This document shows, piece by piece, positions 42,639 to 50,640 of a stretch of DNA of 64,000 nucleotides (its first letter is position 1; each line of letters begins with the position of its first letter). The notes under the pieces were generated by a model that worked only from the letters and a program-made list of their open reading frames with translations, was not told the origin of the DNA and ran no database searches. Both the position numbers and the translations under genes were made by a program. Origin of the DNA: Halobacteriales archaeon QS_4_70_19 (GTDB lineage: Archaea > Halobacteriota > Halobacteria > Halobacteriales > Haloarculaceae); contig PXRM01000026.1 of assembly GCA_003020985.1 (NCBI GenBank), forward strand, positions 1-64,000. Direction: 5' to 3'.

Positions 42639-43289
42639 ATGCGATACGCGACCGTCGTCATCACGCCGCAGGACGACGGCCTGAACCCCGCGGACGCGGT
42701 GCTCGTCGCGTCGTCGGCGGTCGAGCGGGACGTGGTCCACCAGGTGAACCTGCTGAACGACGGGACCATCGTGATGCTGTACGCGCTCCGGGGGGACATC
42801 GAGCAGGCGGTCGAGGCGTTACGGAACTGCGAGTCGGTCATCACGGTCGACGGCTCCGGGGACGGGGAGGGGCTCATCTACCTCCACATCGAACCCGACG
42901 AGATCTCCATGCAGCTGATGCAGATCATCCAGGACAACGAGGTGGTGCTGCAGACGCCGATGGAGTGCACCCGCGACGGCGGGCTCCGGGTCACCATCGT
43001 CGGCGACGACGCCACCATCCAGCGCGCCGTCAACGACGTCCCCGAGGGCGTCAGCGTCTCGCTGGAGGGGATCGGCGACTACCACCCCGAGGCCGACAAA
43101 CTGTACGGGACCCTGACCGACCGGCAGCGCGAGGTGCTCGAGACCGCCGTGGAGGAGGGCTACTACGAGGTCCCGCGGCGCGCCACCCACGAGGACATCG
43201 CCGAGGAGGTGGGACTCTCGGCGGGCACCGTCGGCGAGCATCTCCGGAAGGTGGAGGGGCGGGTGCTCTCCTCGCTCGTGACGCGGTGA
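42639..43289 (+). CDS. Bat-type helix-turn-helix (HTH_10) transcription regulator (216 aa)
   Basis: The C-terminal HTH_10 domain of the bacterio-opsin activator family: LTDRQREVLETAVEEGYYEV PRR followed by HEDIAEEVGLSAGTVGEHLR. The N-terminal about 150 residues form a regulatory domain (MRYATVVITPQDDGLNPADA) of the type found in several haloarchaeal regulators, possibly ligand-binding. Targets unknown; it is divergent from the diiron protein gene, which is a candidate. Confidence 0.88.
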   Translation: MRYATVVITPQDDGLNPADAVLVASSAVERDVVHQVNLLNDGTIVMLYALRGDIEQAVEALRNCESVITVDGSGDGEGLIYLHIEPDEISMQLMQIIQDNEVVLQTPMECTRDGGLRVTIVGDDATIQRAVNDVPEGVSVSLEGIGDYHPEADKLYGTLTDRQREVLETAVEEGYYEVPRRATHEDIAEEVGLSAGTVGEHLRKVEGRVLSSLVTR

Positions 43290-43339
43290 GCCCCGGCCGG
43301 AGGCGTACCCCTAAGTGATATCGCCCGGTAATCACACCG

Positions 43340-44113
43340 ATGGCACTCGAGAGGCTCACCGGCGAGGAGTTCGCCCACTACCAGCAGGAGGGGTACGTGG
43401 TGAAGCGCGGCCTGTTCGACGCGGAGACGGTCGAGCGGGTGCGCGAGCGCCTTCGCGAGTACACCCACGGCGACCGGTCGACGCAGGGGTTCACGACGCA
43501 GGTCGAACCCGGGGCCGAGGAGCAGGGGATCGACGAGTCCGACGCCGTCCGGAAGTTCGAGGGGCTCGGCCTGCTCGACGACGACGTGGTGTACGACCTC
43601 GCGACCGACGAGCGGTTGGTGTCCGTCGCCCGGGACCTGCTCGGGCCGGACGTGAAGCTGCTGCGCAGCGCGGCGATGTTCAAACCGCCACACGTCGGCA
43701 GCGAGAAGGGGCTCCATCAGGACTCGGCGTACTACCCCGTCCGCCCGTACGAGCAGGTGACGACGTGGATCGCGCTGGACGACGCCACGCCGGAGAACGG
43801 CTGCATGGAGGTCCTGCCGGGCGGCCACACCGAAGGGCTGCTGGACCACGAGACCCAGAACTACGAGACGGACATCGTCATCCCGGAGGACCTGGGCGAG
43901 ATGAAGCAGTTGCCGATGGAGACCGGTGACGTGCTCTTCCAGCACTCCCTGCTGCCCCACCGGACGGCCCCGAACACGACGGACCGGTGGCGTCGGGCGA
44001 TGATCTTCATGTACATGGACGCGCGCTCGCGGTTCACCGACTCCGAGGAGGAGCGGCCGCCCTGGGTGGACTCGGTCGACGTGGCCGGCGACTCCTACCC
44101 CGGGAGCGTGTAG
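43340..44113 (+). CDS. Phytanoyl-CoA dioxygenase (PhyH) family protein (257 aa)
   Basis: Fe(II)/2-oxoglutarate oxygenase: iron ligands H126, D128 (GLHQDSAYYP) and H207 (SLLPHRTAPN), and an Arg after it (RWRR) to bind 2-oxoglutarate. MEVLPGGHTEGLLDHE is family-typical. Hydroxylates an unknown substrate; ectoine hydroxylases are related, but no ect genes are nearby. A CCTAAG/GATATC-rich promoter region precedes it. Confidence 0.9.
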   Translation: MALERLTGEEFAHYQQEGYVVKRGLFDAETVERVRERLREYTHGDRSTQGFTTQVEPGAEEQGIDESDAVRKFEGLGLLDDDVVYDLATDERLVSVARDLLGPDVKLLRSAAMFKPPHVGSEKGLHQDSAYYPVRPYEQVTTWIALDDATPENGCMEVLPGGHTEGLLDHETQNYETDIVIPEDLGEMKQLPMETGDVLFQHSLLPHRTAPNTTDRWRRAMIFMYMDARSRFTDSEEERPPWVDSVDVAGDSYPGSV

Positions 44114-44150
44114 TCGGCCCCCGAGGCCGTTCACCGGGGCACGGGCCGGC

Positions 44151-44238
44151 GACGGGTTGATGACGGGTCGATGACGAGTCAATGACGGGTTGATGACGGG
44201 TCGATGACGAGTCAATGACGGGTCGATGACGAGTCGGC
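44151..44238. repeat. Eight tandem 11-bp repeats
   Basis: Units GACGGGTTGAT, GACGGGTCGAT, GACGAGTCAAT, GACGGGTTGAT, GACGGGTCGAT, GACGAGTCAAT, GACGGGTCGAT and GACGAGTCGGC. The three variants recur in order, giving a 33-bp higher-order period. Intergenic between the stops of two convergent genes. Close to one DNA helical turn per unit. Confidence 0.9.
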
Positions 44239-44264
44239 GTCCCGTCGAGCGCCCCCGGAGCCTG

Positions 44265-44435
44265 TCAGTCGTCGGCCGCGTCTCTCCGCGTCGCCACGGT
44301 GACGCCCCGGCCGGACTCGATGGCATCCAGCAGGCCGACCGACCGGCGGAACTCGCGCCACACGACGGGGTCGTCGGCCTGGTGCATCGCTCGCCGGTAC
44401 GAGTCACGAGCCCTTTCGATGGTGTGTCGCTCCAT
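44265..44435 (-). CDS. Small hypothetical protein (56 aa)
   Basis: MERHTIERARDSYRRAMHQA DDPVVWREFRRSVGLLDAIE then a short tail. A single helical protein with alternating Arg/Glu and a WREFRR segment, typical of small haloarchaeal proteins. Convergent with the PhyH gene across the 11-bp repeat tract. No family recognised. Confidence 0.6.
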   Translation of the reverse strand: MERHTIERARDSYRRAMHQADDPVVWREFRRSVGLLDAIESGRGVTVATRRDAADD

Positions 44436-44538
44436 ACCAGGGGAACGCCCGGCTCCGGCCAGCCGGTTCCGTCGAGCAGTTCGGTCCCTCATGTATCGTC
44501 GGAGTGGTCTGCGAGGAGACAGGTCCTTCGGCGATGAG

Positions 44539-44543
44539 TATAT
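44539..44543 (+). promoter_or_regulatory. TATA box setting the start of the DICT-domain gene
   Basis: GTATATC centred about 29 bases before the ATG at 44570. It argues for the start at 44570 over the in-frame ATGs at 44504 and 44534, the latter lying within or before the promoter. Confidence 0.6.
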
Positions 44544-44569
44544 CTCCCGGCGGCCCCTCGGTTCTAGCC

Positions 44570-46066
44570 ATGGAGTACGACACCCGGGAGGTGTTCCCGG
44601 CAGCGGCGCTGGCGCCCGGACGGACAGTGCTGGGCGTCGGCCCGTCACTCGTCGGGGAGCGGGGCGTCGGATACCGGTTCCTGCAGCGGGGACTGGCGGC
44701 CGCCGAGGGGGGAATCGCGGTCACGACGACCAAGAGCGCCGCCCAGGTCCGGGACGCCGTGGCTGCCGACGCGGCACAGCCGGACGCCCCGCTGGCCGTC
44801 ATCACCACGGACGGGAACGCCGGTGGCGGGGTCGGCGGGAACGGGACCGGGGCGACGGACGAGCTGTGCCGGAGCGTTTCCTCCCCTGCGGATCTGACGG
44901 GACTCGGAATCGCGATCACCGAGGCGATCGAGATCCTGGCTGAACGAGGGACCGACCGGTTCCGCCTCGTGATCGACTCGCTCTCGCCGCTCGCAGTCTA
45001 CAACGAGTTCCAGCGCGTCTACCGCTTCCTCCACGTCGTCCTGGGTCGGGTCTCGACGGTTGGCGGGACGGCTTTCTGCTACCTGCCCTCCAACACCGTC
45101 GAGGAGCGGACGGGCGCCGTGCGCGGGCTCGCCGACGGCGTGCTCGAGTTCCGCGAGGGGACGGACGGGCCGGAGTACCGGCTGCAGGGGCTCCCTGACG
45201 CCCCGGACGAGTGGCGTCCCGTCCCCGACGAGACGGCCACCGGTTCGGACGCTCCCCCCGCTGCGGACGAGCGCGGTGGCGACATCGTGGCTCCGTCGAC
45301 CGAACTCCCGGCGTCGCTCCACGAGCTGATCGAGCGGCTCGCCGCGGAGCGGCGGACGCTGACCGTCTACAACTACGACGGTGACACGGCGACGCTGGAG
45401 ACGCTGGAGACGTACTTCGACCGGCTGAACGTGGACGTTCGGACGGTCGAGACGGCGGTCGAGACGCCCCGGAACACGGCCATACTCCACCGGGGGAGCG
45501 AGCCGATCGACATGGCGCCGTTCGGGGCTCTCTCCCGGGCGGTCCGGGTCGAGGAGTCCGACACCGACGCCGACGCCTTCGGTCCCGCCGACCGGCCGAC
45601 GCTCCTCCGTCGGGCCGAGGGCGACAACTACAGTGTCGACGACGACGGGAAGCGGTATCTCGTCGACGTGAGCCGGCTGATAGAGCAACAGGCGCTCGAC
45701 GTCGGTCGCGGCACACTCCACGCCGGGTTCCAGCGGCTCGACCGCCTCACCGACCAGTACGGCACCCGGCGCGTCTACGAACGCCTCGCCGCCTCGCCGG
45801 TGACCGTCCACCTCTACGGCGAGCACGGGACCGTTCCCGACCCCGGCGACTACCACCTCCACACCGCGCCGGATGGCGAACTCACCGAGGCCTGGTTCGT
45901 CGCCTTCGACGGGGGCGGGGACGACGACCGGAAGGTGGCGCTGGTGTGCGAGGAGACCGCTCCGGGTCGGTATCGCGGCTTCTGGACCCGGCGCCCGGAA
46001 CTGGTCGACGAGACCATCGCCTACCTCCAGCAGACCTACCCCGTCCCTGCCGGTCCCGCCCAGTAG
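44570..46066 (+). CDS. Sensor-like protein: RecA/KaiC-like N-domain plus DICT domain (498 aa)
   Basis: The N-terminal about 200 residues resemble the degenerate RecA/KaiC-like domain of haloarchaeal HTR-like proteins (TVLGVGPSLVGERGVGYRFL, RFRLVIDSLSPLAVYNEFQR VYRFLHVVL), without a clear Walker A. Residues about 230-400 are a DICT domain (STELPASLHELIERLAAERR TLTVYNYDGDTATLE), a sensory domain linked to light and two-component signalling. The C-terminal third is alpha/beta with YHLHTAPDGELTEAWFV. Probable signal-transduction protein; partners unknown. Confidence 0.8.
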   Translation: MEYDTREVFPAAALAPGRTVLGVGPSLVGERGVGYRFLQRGLAAAEGGIAVTTTKSAAQVRDAVAADAAQPDAPLAVITTDGNAGGGVGGNGTGATDELCRSVSSPADLTGLGIAITEAIEILAERGTDRFRLVIDSLSPLAVYNEFQRVYRFLHVVLGRVSTVGGTAFCYLPSNTVEERTGAVRGLADGVLEFREGTDGPEYRLQGLPDAPDEWRPVPDETATGSDAPPAADERGGDIVAPSTELPASLHELIERLAAERRTLTVYNYDGDTATLETLETYFDRLNVDVRTVETAVETPRNTAILHRGSEPIDMAPFGALSRAVRVEESDTDADAFGPADRPTLLRRAEGDNYSVDDDGKRYLVDVSRLIEQQALDVGRGTLHAGFQRLDRLTDQYGTRRVYERLAASPVTVHLYGEHGTVPDPGDYHLHTAPDGELTEAWFVAFDGGGDDDRKVALVCEETAPGRYRGFWTRRPELVDETIAYLQQTYPVPAGPAQ

Positions 46067-46242
46067 TCACCGCACGCACGCCCCCGGCCGGCGACGGCCC
46101 GCTGCCGCGCGAGCCCACGTCCGTCAGCCGGTGCCACCGACCCTCGTGACGTCTCCGGCTCGACCGCACCAGCGACATCGACGCCAGCACCCCGATCATG
46201 ATATGGAATTCCACACTCTACTTTCTCCTTATCGTACCATAC

Positions 46243-46279
46243 AGTGGCAGAGAGTGGTTTTGAGTGGCAAAATTTATAT
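46243..46279 (+). promoter_or_regulatory. Operator-like direct repeat and TATA box for the phasin-like gene
   Basis: AGTGGCA at 46243-46249 and again at 46263-46269, 20 bases apart (two helical turns) with a third AGTGG between, directly abutting TTTATATC (46272-46279). The ATG at 46306 follows about 30 bases later. The repeat spacing suggests a dimeric regulator overlapping the BRE. Confidence 0.5.
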
Positions 46280-46305
46280 CCTCGAGGTGCGTACGTGAGC
46301 ATACA

Positions 46306-46926
46306 ATGGCAGACGACAACTCCCCGTTCGGCCTCGCGTTCGAGGCACAGCGCAGTGCGATCCAGGCGACCCAGGAGGCCGTCCACGTCGGCGTCGACGT
46401 CCAGCGTGACGTCAACGAGGCGTTCGTCGAGAGCATCGACCCGCTGATGGAGGTCCAGGACAGCTCCGCCGAGTTCGCCCGGAGCAGCGTCGACGCCGTC
46501 CTCGACGCCGCCGAGGCGGCCGTCCCCGGCGACTCGAACCTCGGTGACGTCCGCGAGAGCATCGACGAGCAGCTCGACGAGCTCGCGGACACCCGCGTGG
46601 ACCTCGCCGAGGGGGTCGAGGAGACCCTCCGCGACGGTGCCGACTCCGTCGACGAGCTCCTCACGGACCTCCTCGAGAGCGTCGACGAGCAGATCGAGTC
46701 CCTGCTGGAGTCCAGTGAGGACCTCGAGGACCAGACCGTCGAGACCCTGGAGGAGCTCCAGGCGAACGTCGAGGAGCTCCGGGACGAGATCGAGGAGCGC
46801 GGCGACGAGTTCGAGGAGCGTGTCACCGAGCAGCTCGACGGCTTCCAGGAGCGCTTCGAGGACAGCGCCGAGGACTTCCAGGAGACCGCGGAAGACGTCT
46901 CGGAGCGCGTTGACGTCGACGCGTAG
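46306..46926 (+). CDS. Acidic coiled-coil protein, phasin-like (206 aa)
   Basis: MADDNSPFGLAFEAQRSAIQ ATQEAVHVGVDVQRDVNEAF resembles the N-terminus of haloarchaeal PHA-granule/phasin-type proteins. The remainder is one long Glu/Asp/Leu heptad pattern (SVDELLTDLLESVDEQIESL LESSEDLEDQTVETLEELQA), strongly coiled-coil. Could coat polyhydroxyalkanoate granules or act as a structural protein; no pha synthase genes are in view. Start at 46306, set by the TATA box. Confidence 0.72.
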   Translation: MADDNSPFGLAFEAQRSAIQATQEAVHVGVDVQRDVNEAFVESIDPLMEVQDSSAEFARSSVDAVLDAAEAAVPGDSNLGDVRESIDEQLDELADTRVDLAEGVEETLRDGADSVDELLTDLLESVDEQIESLLESSEDLEDQTVETLEELQANVEELRDEIEERGDEFEERVTEQLDGFQERFEDSAEDFQETAEDVSERVDVDA

Positions 46927-47129
46927 GCCCCCGACGCTCCCCACCCGCAGACGCTCCTGACTCCCGACGGTCGGACGCTTCTCGCCCGATTCCTCCCGGC
47001 CGGCAGCACACACCTGCCGGCCCGTTCTCTCACCCGTAGCGGCCGCTATCGCGACGGTTCGACCGCCGACCATCCAGCGCCGTCACCCCCTGCCGACGAC
47101 CGACCCGTGGCGACGGCCCGCGACCGGGC

Positions 47130-47375
47130 TCAGGACTGGAACGGCTCCTCGTCCCGGTGGTTGTCGGGGTTCTCCTGCGCCTCGGCCGCGTTCCGGCGCT
47201 CCAGATCCTCGTTGCCGGTCATCTCCTCCTGCTCCTCCTGTCGGACGCGTTCGGCCTCCGCGAGTTCCTCCTCGTGTTCCGCTTCCTCTTTTTCCTCCTC
47301 GTGTTCCGCTTCCTCTTTTTCCTCCTCCTCCATCCCGGGGACCACGTCGCGGTCGTGCTGGTCGTTATCGGTCAT
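47130..47375 (-). CDS. Extremely Glu-rich small protein with a 9-residue internal duplication (81 aa)
   Basis: MTDNDQHDRDVVPGMEEEEK, then KEEAEHEEE twice, encoded by a 27-bp near-perfect tandem repeat (about 47265-47319). Ends RRNAAEAQENPDNHRDEEPF QS. Intrinsically disordered, very acidic. The protein could be a nucleic-acid mimic or an ion-binding solute-like protein (speculation). Convergent/downstream geometry leaves it isolated. Confidence 0.6.
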   Translation of the reverse strand: MTDNDQHDRDVVPGMEEEEKEEAEHEEEKEEAEHEEELAEAERVRQEEQEEMTGNEDLERRNAAEAQENPDNHRDEEPFQS

Positions 47376-47492
47376 GGCGTACCCAGGTTGCCGGAGCCGA
47401 GGGGAACGTGCTGACCCTGCAGCACGCAAGGCACTCAAGAGGAGGAAGAGCTTCCGCCCCGGATACCGAGTGGCGGGCTCGTGCCCGCCCGG

Positions 47493-48359
47493 TCACAGGG
47501 TCTCGGCATCGACCACGTCGTAGCCCAGGTCGCCGTCGCGGAGCGCGTCGGTGATCGCCGACAGCTCCGTGACGCTGGCGACGACGAGTACGTCGAGCCC
47601 GCGATGTGCTGCCTCCGCCACCGCGGCGGGGACGCCGAACCGGATGTCCGGGTCGAGGTCGGCCCGGGAGACGGCCGCGAGTGCCTCGCCGCCGGCCACC
47701 GCGAGCAGGTCCACGTCCGTCGTGCGCGCGGCGAGCGCGTCGGCGTCGACCGCACCGCTGCCCCCCTCGTGGACCCGCGGGACGCTGACGACGCGGACCT
47801 CGCCCCACTCGTAGTCGACGAGTCCCTCGAACTCCGTGACGCCGACGTCCTCGCCGACCCCGGCCGACGTGACGGCGACGCCGGTGGCGCTACCGGCGCT
47901 GCCGGGTGTCGCCCGGAGGACGCCGTCGCGCATCGACAGGGAGACGGGCTGTCCCTCCTCGATGGTGGCCGTCGCGAGCGCCGTGTCCACCTCCACCCGG
48001 CCGAGCACGTCCTCGGAGACGTGGCTGACGTAGTCCCGGAGCGCCTCCGTCCGGGACATCAGCCAGTCGACGCCCTCGTTGGTCACCTCGTAGCGCCCCC
48101 GGCCGTGCTTCTCGACGTATCCCTCCGCAACGAGCCCCTGGAGGTAGTCGCTGACGGCCTGGGCGGTGACGCCGATGGCGTCGGCGACCTCCTGCTGGCT
48201 CACCGCCGGCTGGCGCTGGGCGATCTCCACCAGGATCTGGTAGCGGGTCGCGTCGCGCTTGCTCCGGAGTACCCCCGCACGGTCGCCGGCGGTCGTCGGA
48301 CCGCTGTCCCCGGCCGGCGTCGATCCGTCGCCCGCCTCGTCGCCGCTCATGTCGGTCAT
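47493..48359 (-). CDS. MarR/ArsR-like winged-helix regulator with C-terminal ligand domain (288 aa)
   Basis: Winged helix at residues about 38-100: RYQILVEIAQRQPAVSQQEV ADAIGVTAQAVSDYLQGLVA, wing KHGRGRYEVTNEG. The remaining about 190 residues are an alpha/beta domain (GVAVTSAGVGEDVGVTEFEG ... SRADLDPDIRFGVPAAVAEA AHRGLDVLVVASVTELSAIT) of a type conserved in haloarchaeal and methanogen regulators, likely binding a small ligand. Two close starts (48359 MTDM and 48350 MSGD). Lies next to the cobalamin locus but divergent by gene order and not necessarily linked. Confidence 0.82.
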   Translation of the reverse strand: MTDMSGDEAGDGSTPAGDSGPTTAGDRAGVLRSKRDATRYQILVEIAQRQPAVSQQEVADAIGVTAQAVSDYLQGLVAEGYVEKHGRGRYEVTNEGVDWLMSRTEALRDYVSHVSEDVLGRVEVDTALATATIEEGQPVSLSMRDGVLRATPGSAGSATGVAVTSAGVGEDVGVTEFEGLVDYEWGEVRVVSVPRVHEGGSGAVDADALAARTTDVDLLAVAGGEALAAVSRADLDPDIRFGVPAAVAEAAHRGLDVLVVASVTELSAITDALRDGDLGYDVVDAETL

Positions 48360-48486
48360 GGAGGCAGCGCTGTGCAAGTAACTTTGGGAGTCGACACCCG
48401 AATCGCACGGCTCGCGCACTCGCGGCGGTACACTGCTTGTCTTCGGACAACCCGGGTTGTGTGGCGGTCGGGAGTAGTTGTAGAAG

Positions 48487-48804
48487 TCAGCCCTCGTTCG
48501 GCCAGAGCCGCCCGAGCGCGTCGAGCAGCCTGAAGAGGCCGGCGACGAGCGCGACCCCGGGCGGGTAGCCGAGGTGTCGGAGGGCAGCCACCCCCAGCAC
48601 GCCGCCGATACTCGGGACGGCGAGGAACGAGGCGGTGTCGCCCCCCGGCAGATCCGTGCCGTCGCTAACGAGTGCCCGCCGTCCGGCGTCGCCCCGCCGG
48701 TCGTGGTCGGGGGCCCGGTGGCGGTCGTCGACGCTGTGCCGCCACGCCCCCCCGTTCGCTGCGCCCTCGCTCACCTCCACGCGTGGACCCGCCCGCTGTT
48801 CCAT
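48487..48804 (-). CDS. Hypothetical protein with C-terminal membrane segment (105 aa)
   Basis: MEQRAGPRVEVSEGAANGGA then a polar, Arg/His/Asp-rich middle (DDRHRAPDHDRRGDAGRRAL), and a hydrophobic C-terminal half (SIGGVLGVAALRHLGYPPGV ALVAGLFRLLDALGRL). The last part is a plausible membrane helix pair. No family. The longer upstream frame runs into AT-rich intergenic DNA and is rejected. Confidence 0.5.
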   Translation of the reverse strand: MEQRAGPRVEVSEGAANGGAWRHSVDDRHRAPDHDRRGDAGRRALVSDGTDLPGGDTASFLAVPSIGGVLGVAALRHLGYPPGVALVAGLFRLLDALGRLWPNEG

Positions 48805-49183
48805 CGGCGGCAACCACTGGAACGTCCAGTGAACTCCTTCCGCTCCGTATATCCGGACACGTTTGCGCTCGTTACACCTGGTATTGACAGGATATTCGGC
48901 CGTGGAACGTGCGTAACCGGTGGCTGGGAACAGTTCGTCCTGTCCGTCGTCATCGACTCGGATAGTTACTATGTTATCGACATATATCGAAATTATGTGG
49001 TAGAAAGATGAGATAATATATCTATACCGGGCAAAGGCACCTTCTCGGCCCCTTCCCGTCCCAGTCCTCTCCGGCGAGGACCAGTCGAGATGACCGAGCC
49101 GACTGAACTGCCAGGATAGCACAAGCTAGCAGGCATTAACACAACCAAAATTGTTTTGTGCTCCACGCTGCTTTCATTACGCC
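48805..49183. promoter_or_regulatory. Upstream region of the cobalamin operon with an inverted repeat
   Basis: About 380 bases without a gene. Includes an AT-rich block (about 48955-49030), a copy of GGCCCCTTCCCGTCCCAG (49047-49064) matching the palindromic elements downstream, and inverted repeats near the cbiT start: AGCACAA (49118-49124) with TTGTGCT (49156-49162), and CACAA/TTGTG (49140-49160) around CCAAAATTGTT. The last could be an operator overlapping the promoter. No cobalamin riboswitch (B12 box) was recognised. Confidence 0.45.
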
Positions 49184-49783
49184 ATGCCGAGGGTAGCGCT
49201 TCCCCACGACGCGAAGGCGGGACCGACGAAACCGGAGGTTCGGGCGGTCACACTATCGAAACTGGCGCTCGACCCGGCGGACCACTTCGCCGAGGTCGGG
49301 TCCTGCACCGGCGCGGTGACCGTTGAGGCCGCGCGGCGCGCCGGTCGGGTAACGGCGCTGGAACGCAAGCCCGAGCGGCTGGCGACGACGCGGAAGAACC
49401 TGGCCGCGAACGGCGTCCCCGTCGCGGAGGCATCGGAGTCGGCGGTCGCCACCGACGGCGGCGCCGCGGCGGCCGACCCCGCGCCCGTCACACTCCGCGA
49501 GGCCGAGGCCCCCGCGGGGCTCCCGGACGACGCCGACGCGCTGTTCCTGGGCGGGAGCCGCAACTACGCGGCCGTCCTCGACCACGCCGTCGAGACTGGC
49601 GTCGGGACGGTCGTGATGAACGTCTCCCGGCTGGAGGTGGCGGGCGACGCCGTCCGGGCGTTCCGCGAGCGCGACCTCCTGGACGAGGTCTGCCAGTTCC
49701 AGGTGAGCCACGGCTACGAGCTGGCCGGCGCGACGAGCTTCGACGCGGACAACCCGGTCTACTGCATCGTGGGGAGCGCGTGA
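49184..49783 (+). CDS. cbiT: CbiT: cobalt-precorrin-6B C15-methyltransferase (decarboxylating) (199 aa)
   Basis: Class I SAM methyltransferase. The CbiT N-terminus LPHDAKAGPTKPEVRAVTLS is diagnostic, followed by the SAM motif FAEVGSCTGAVTVEAARRAG and ALERKPERLATTRKNL, GGSRNYAAVLDHAVE. Methylates C15 and decarboxylates the C12 acetate of cobalt-precorrin-6B/7. First gene of the cob operon; overlaps cbiL by 4 bases (GTGA). Confidence 0.95.
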   Translation: MPRVALPHDAKAGPTKPEVRAVTLSKLALDPADHFAEVGSCTGAVTVEAARRAGRVTALERKPERLATTRKNLAANGVPVAEASESAVATDGGAAAADPAPVTLREAEAPAGLPDDADALFLGGSRNYAAVLDHAVETGVGTVVMNVSRLEVAGDAVRAFRERDLLDEVCQFQVSHGYELAGATSFDADNPVYCIVGSA

Positions 49784-50640
49784 CCCTCTACGGTGTCGGC
49801 CTGGGCCCCGGCGACGCGGGCCTGGTCACGGTGCGGGGCCGCGAGGTGTTGCAGGAGGCCGAGGTGGTCTACTCGCCCGGCCGGCTCTCCCGGTCGGTCG
49901 CGACCGAACACGTCCCCGAGTCGCGCATCGGCGACCTCGACTTCCCGATGACGCGCGACGAGGAGGAACTGCGGGCGGCGTGGCGGGAGGCCGCCGCGGA
50001 GATCGCCCCGCCGGCCCGCGACGGGACCGTCGCGTTCGTCACGCTGGGCGACCCGAACGTCTACTCCACCTTCGGTCACCTCCGCCGGACGCTGGACGCG
50101 TTCCACCCGGACGTGGCCCTCGAGGTGGTACCGGGCGTGAGCGCGCTCACCGCGTTCGCCACCGCGCTCGGGGTCGAGGTCGCCGCGGGGTCGAGCATCG
50201 CGCTCCGCGAGGCCGCCCGCGGCGCCGCCCCGACCGGCCCGGACCGGATGGTCCTGTTCAAGGTGACCGACGCGCCCGCCACCCACGCCGGCCTGACGGA
50301 GGCGGGCTACGAGGTGACCTACGGCCGCCGGCTGTTCATGGAGCAGGGTGAGACGCTCGTCACGGACGACCCGACGGCCCTCGACGAGCGGGACTACTAC
50401 ACGCTCGCGTACGCCGAGCGCCCGGAGGCCCGCGTCGAGCAGGCCACCGACGCGGAGACGGTCTCCTCCATCGGGAAGGACCTCGAGGAGCTGATCCCCC
50501 TGACCCGCAGGCGGCCATCGACGAGGCGTCGGCCGCCCGCGCGACCGAGCGCGACCCCCGCGTGTACGACTACACGGCCGGCGACGACCAGGAGGGAATC
50601 CCCTTCGTCGGCGCCGGCCCGGGCGACCCGCGGCTGCTGA
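49780..50640 (+). CDS. cbiL: CbiL: (cobalt-)precorrin-2 C20-methyltransferase, C-terminus rewritten by a duplication (286 aa)
   Basis: Tetrapyrrole methylase: MTLYGVGLGPGDAGLVTVRG, substrate/SAM loops FVTLGDPNVYSTFGHLRR and VVPGVSALTAFATALGVEV. GTG start. The native sequence continues to about YYTLAYAERPEARVEQ (residue about 217). From 50445 the reading frame enters a 59-bp perfect copy of cbiF sequence (TDAETVSSIGKDLEELIPL), loses any normal end and runs out of frame through the start of cbiF to 50640. The catalytic body is intact, so activity may survive. Confidence 0.92.
   Translation: MTLYGVGLGPGDAGLVTVRGREVLQEAEVVYSPGRLSRSVATEHVPESRIGDLDFPMTRDEEELRAAWREAAAEIAPPARDGTVAFVTLGDPNVYSTFGHLRRTLDAFHPDVALEVVPGVSALTAFATALGVEVAAGSSIALREAARGAAPTGPDRMVLFKVTDAPATHAGLTEAGYEVTYGRRLFMEQGETLVTDDPTALDERDYYTLAYAERPEARVEQATDAETVSSIGKDLEELIPLTRRRPSTRRRPPARPSATPACTTTRPATTRRESPSSAPARATRGC
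50445..50503 (+). repeat. 59-bp direct repeat, copy 1 (at the cbiL/cbiF junction)
   Basis: Perfectly identical to 50729-50787, offset 284 bases. Copy 2 lies in frame inside cbiF and encodes conserved cbiF residues, so copy 1 is the invader. Read in the cbiF frame, the sequence just after copy 1 (DPQAAIDEASAARATERDPR) looks like the natural N-terminus of cbiF, so the original stop of cbiL and start of cbiF have been replaced. Confidence 0.95.

Noticed and set aside
48805-49183. Cobalamin riboswitch upstream of cbiT
   Set aside because: No B12-box-like conserved core recognised; region is better explained by an inverted repeat and a repeat-family motif.
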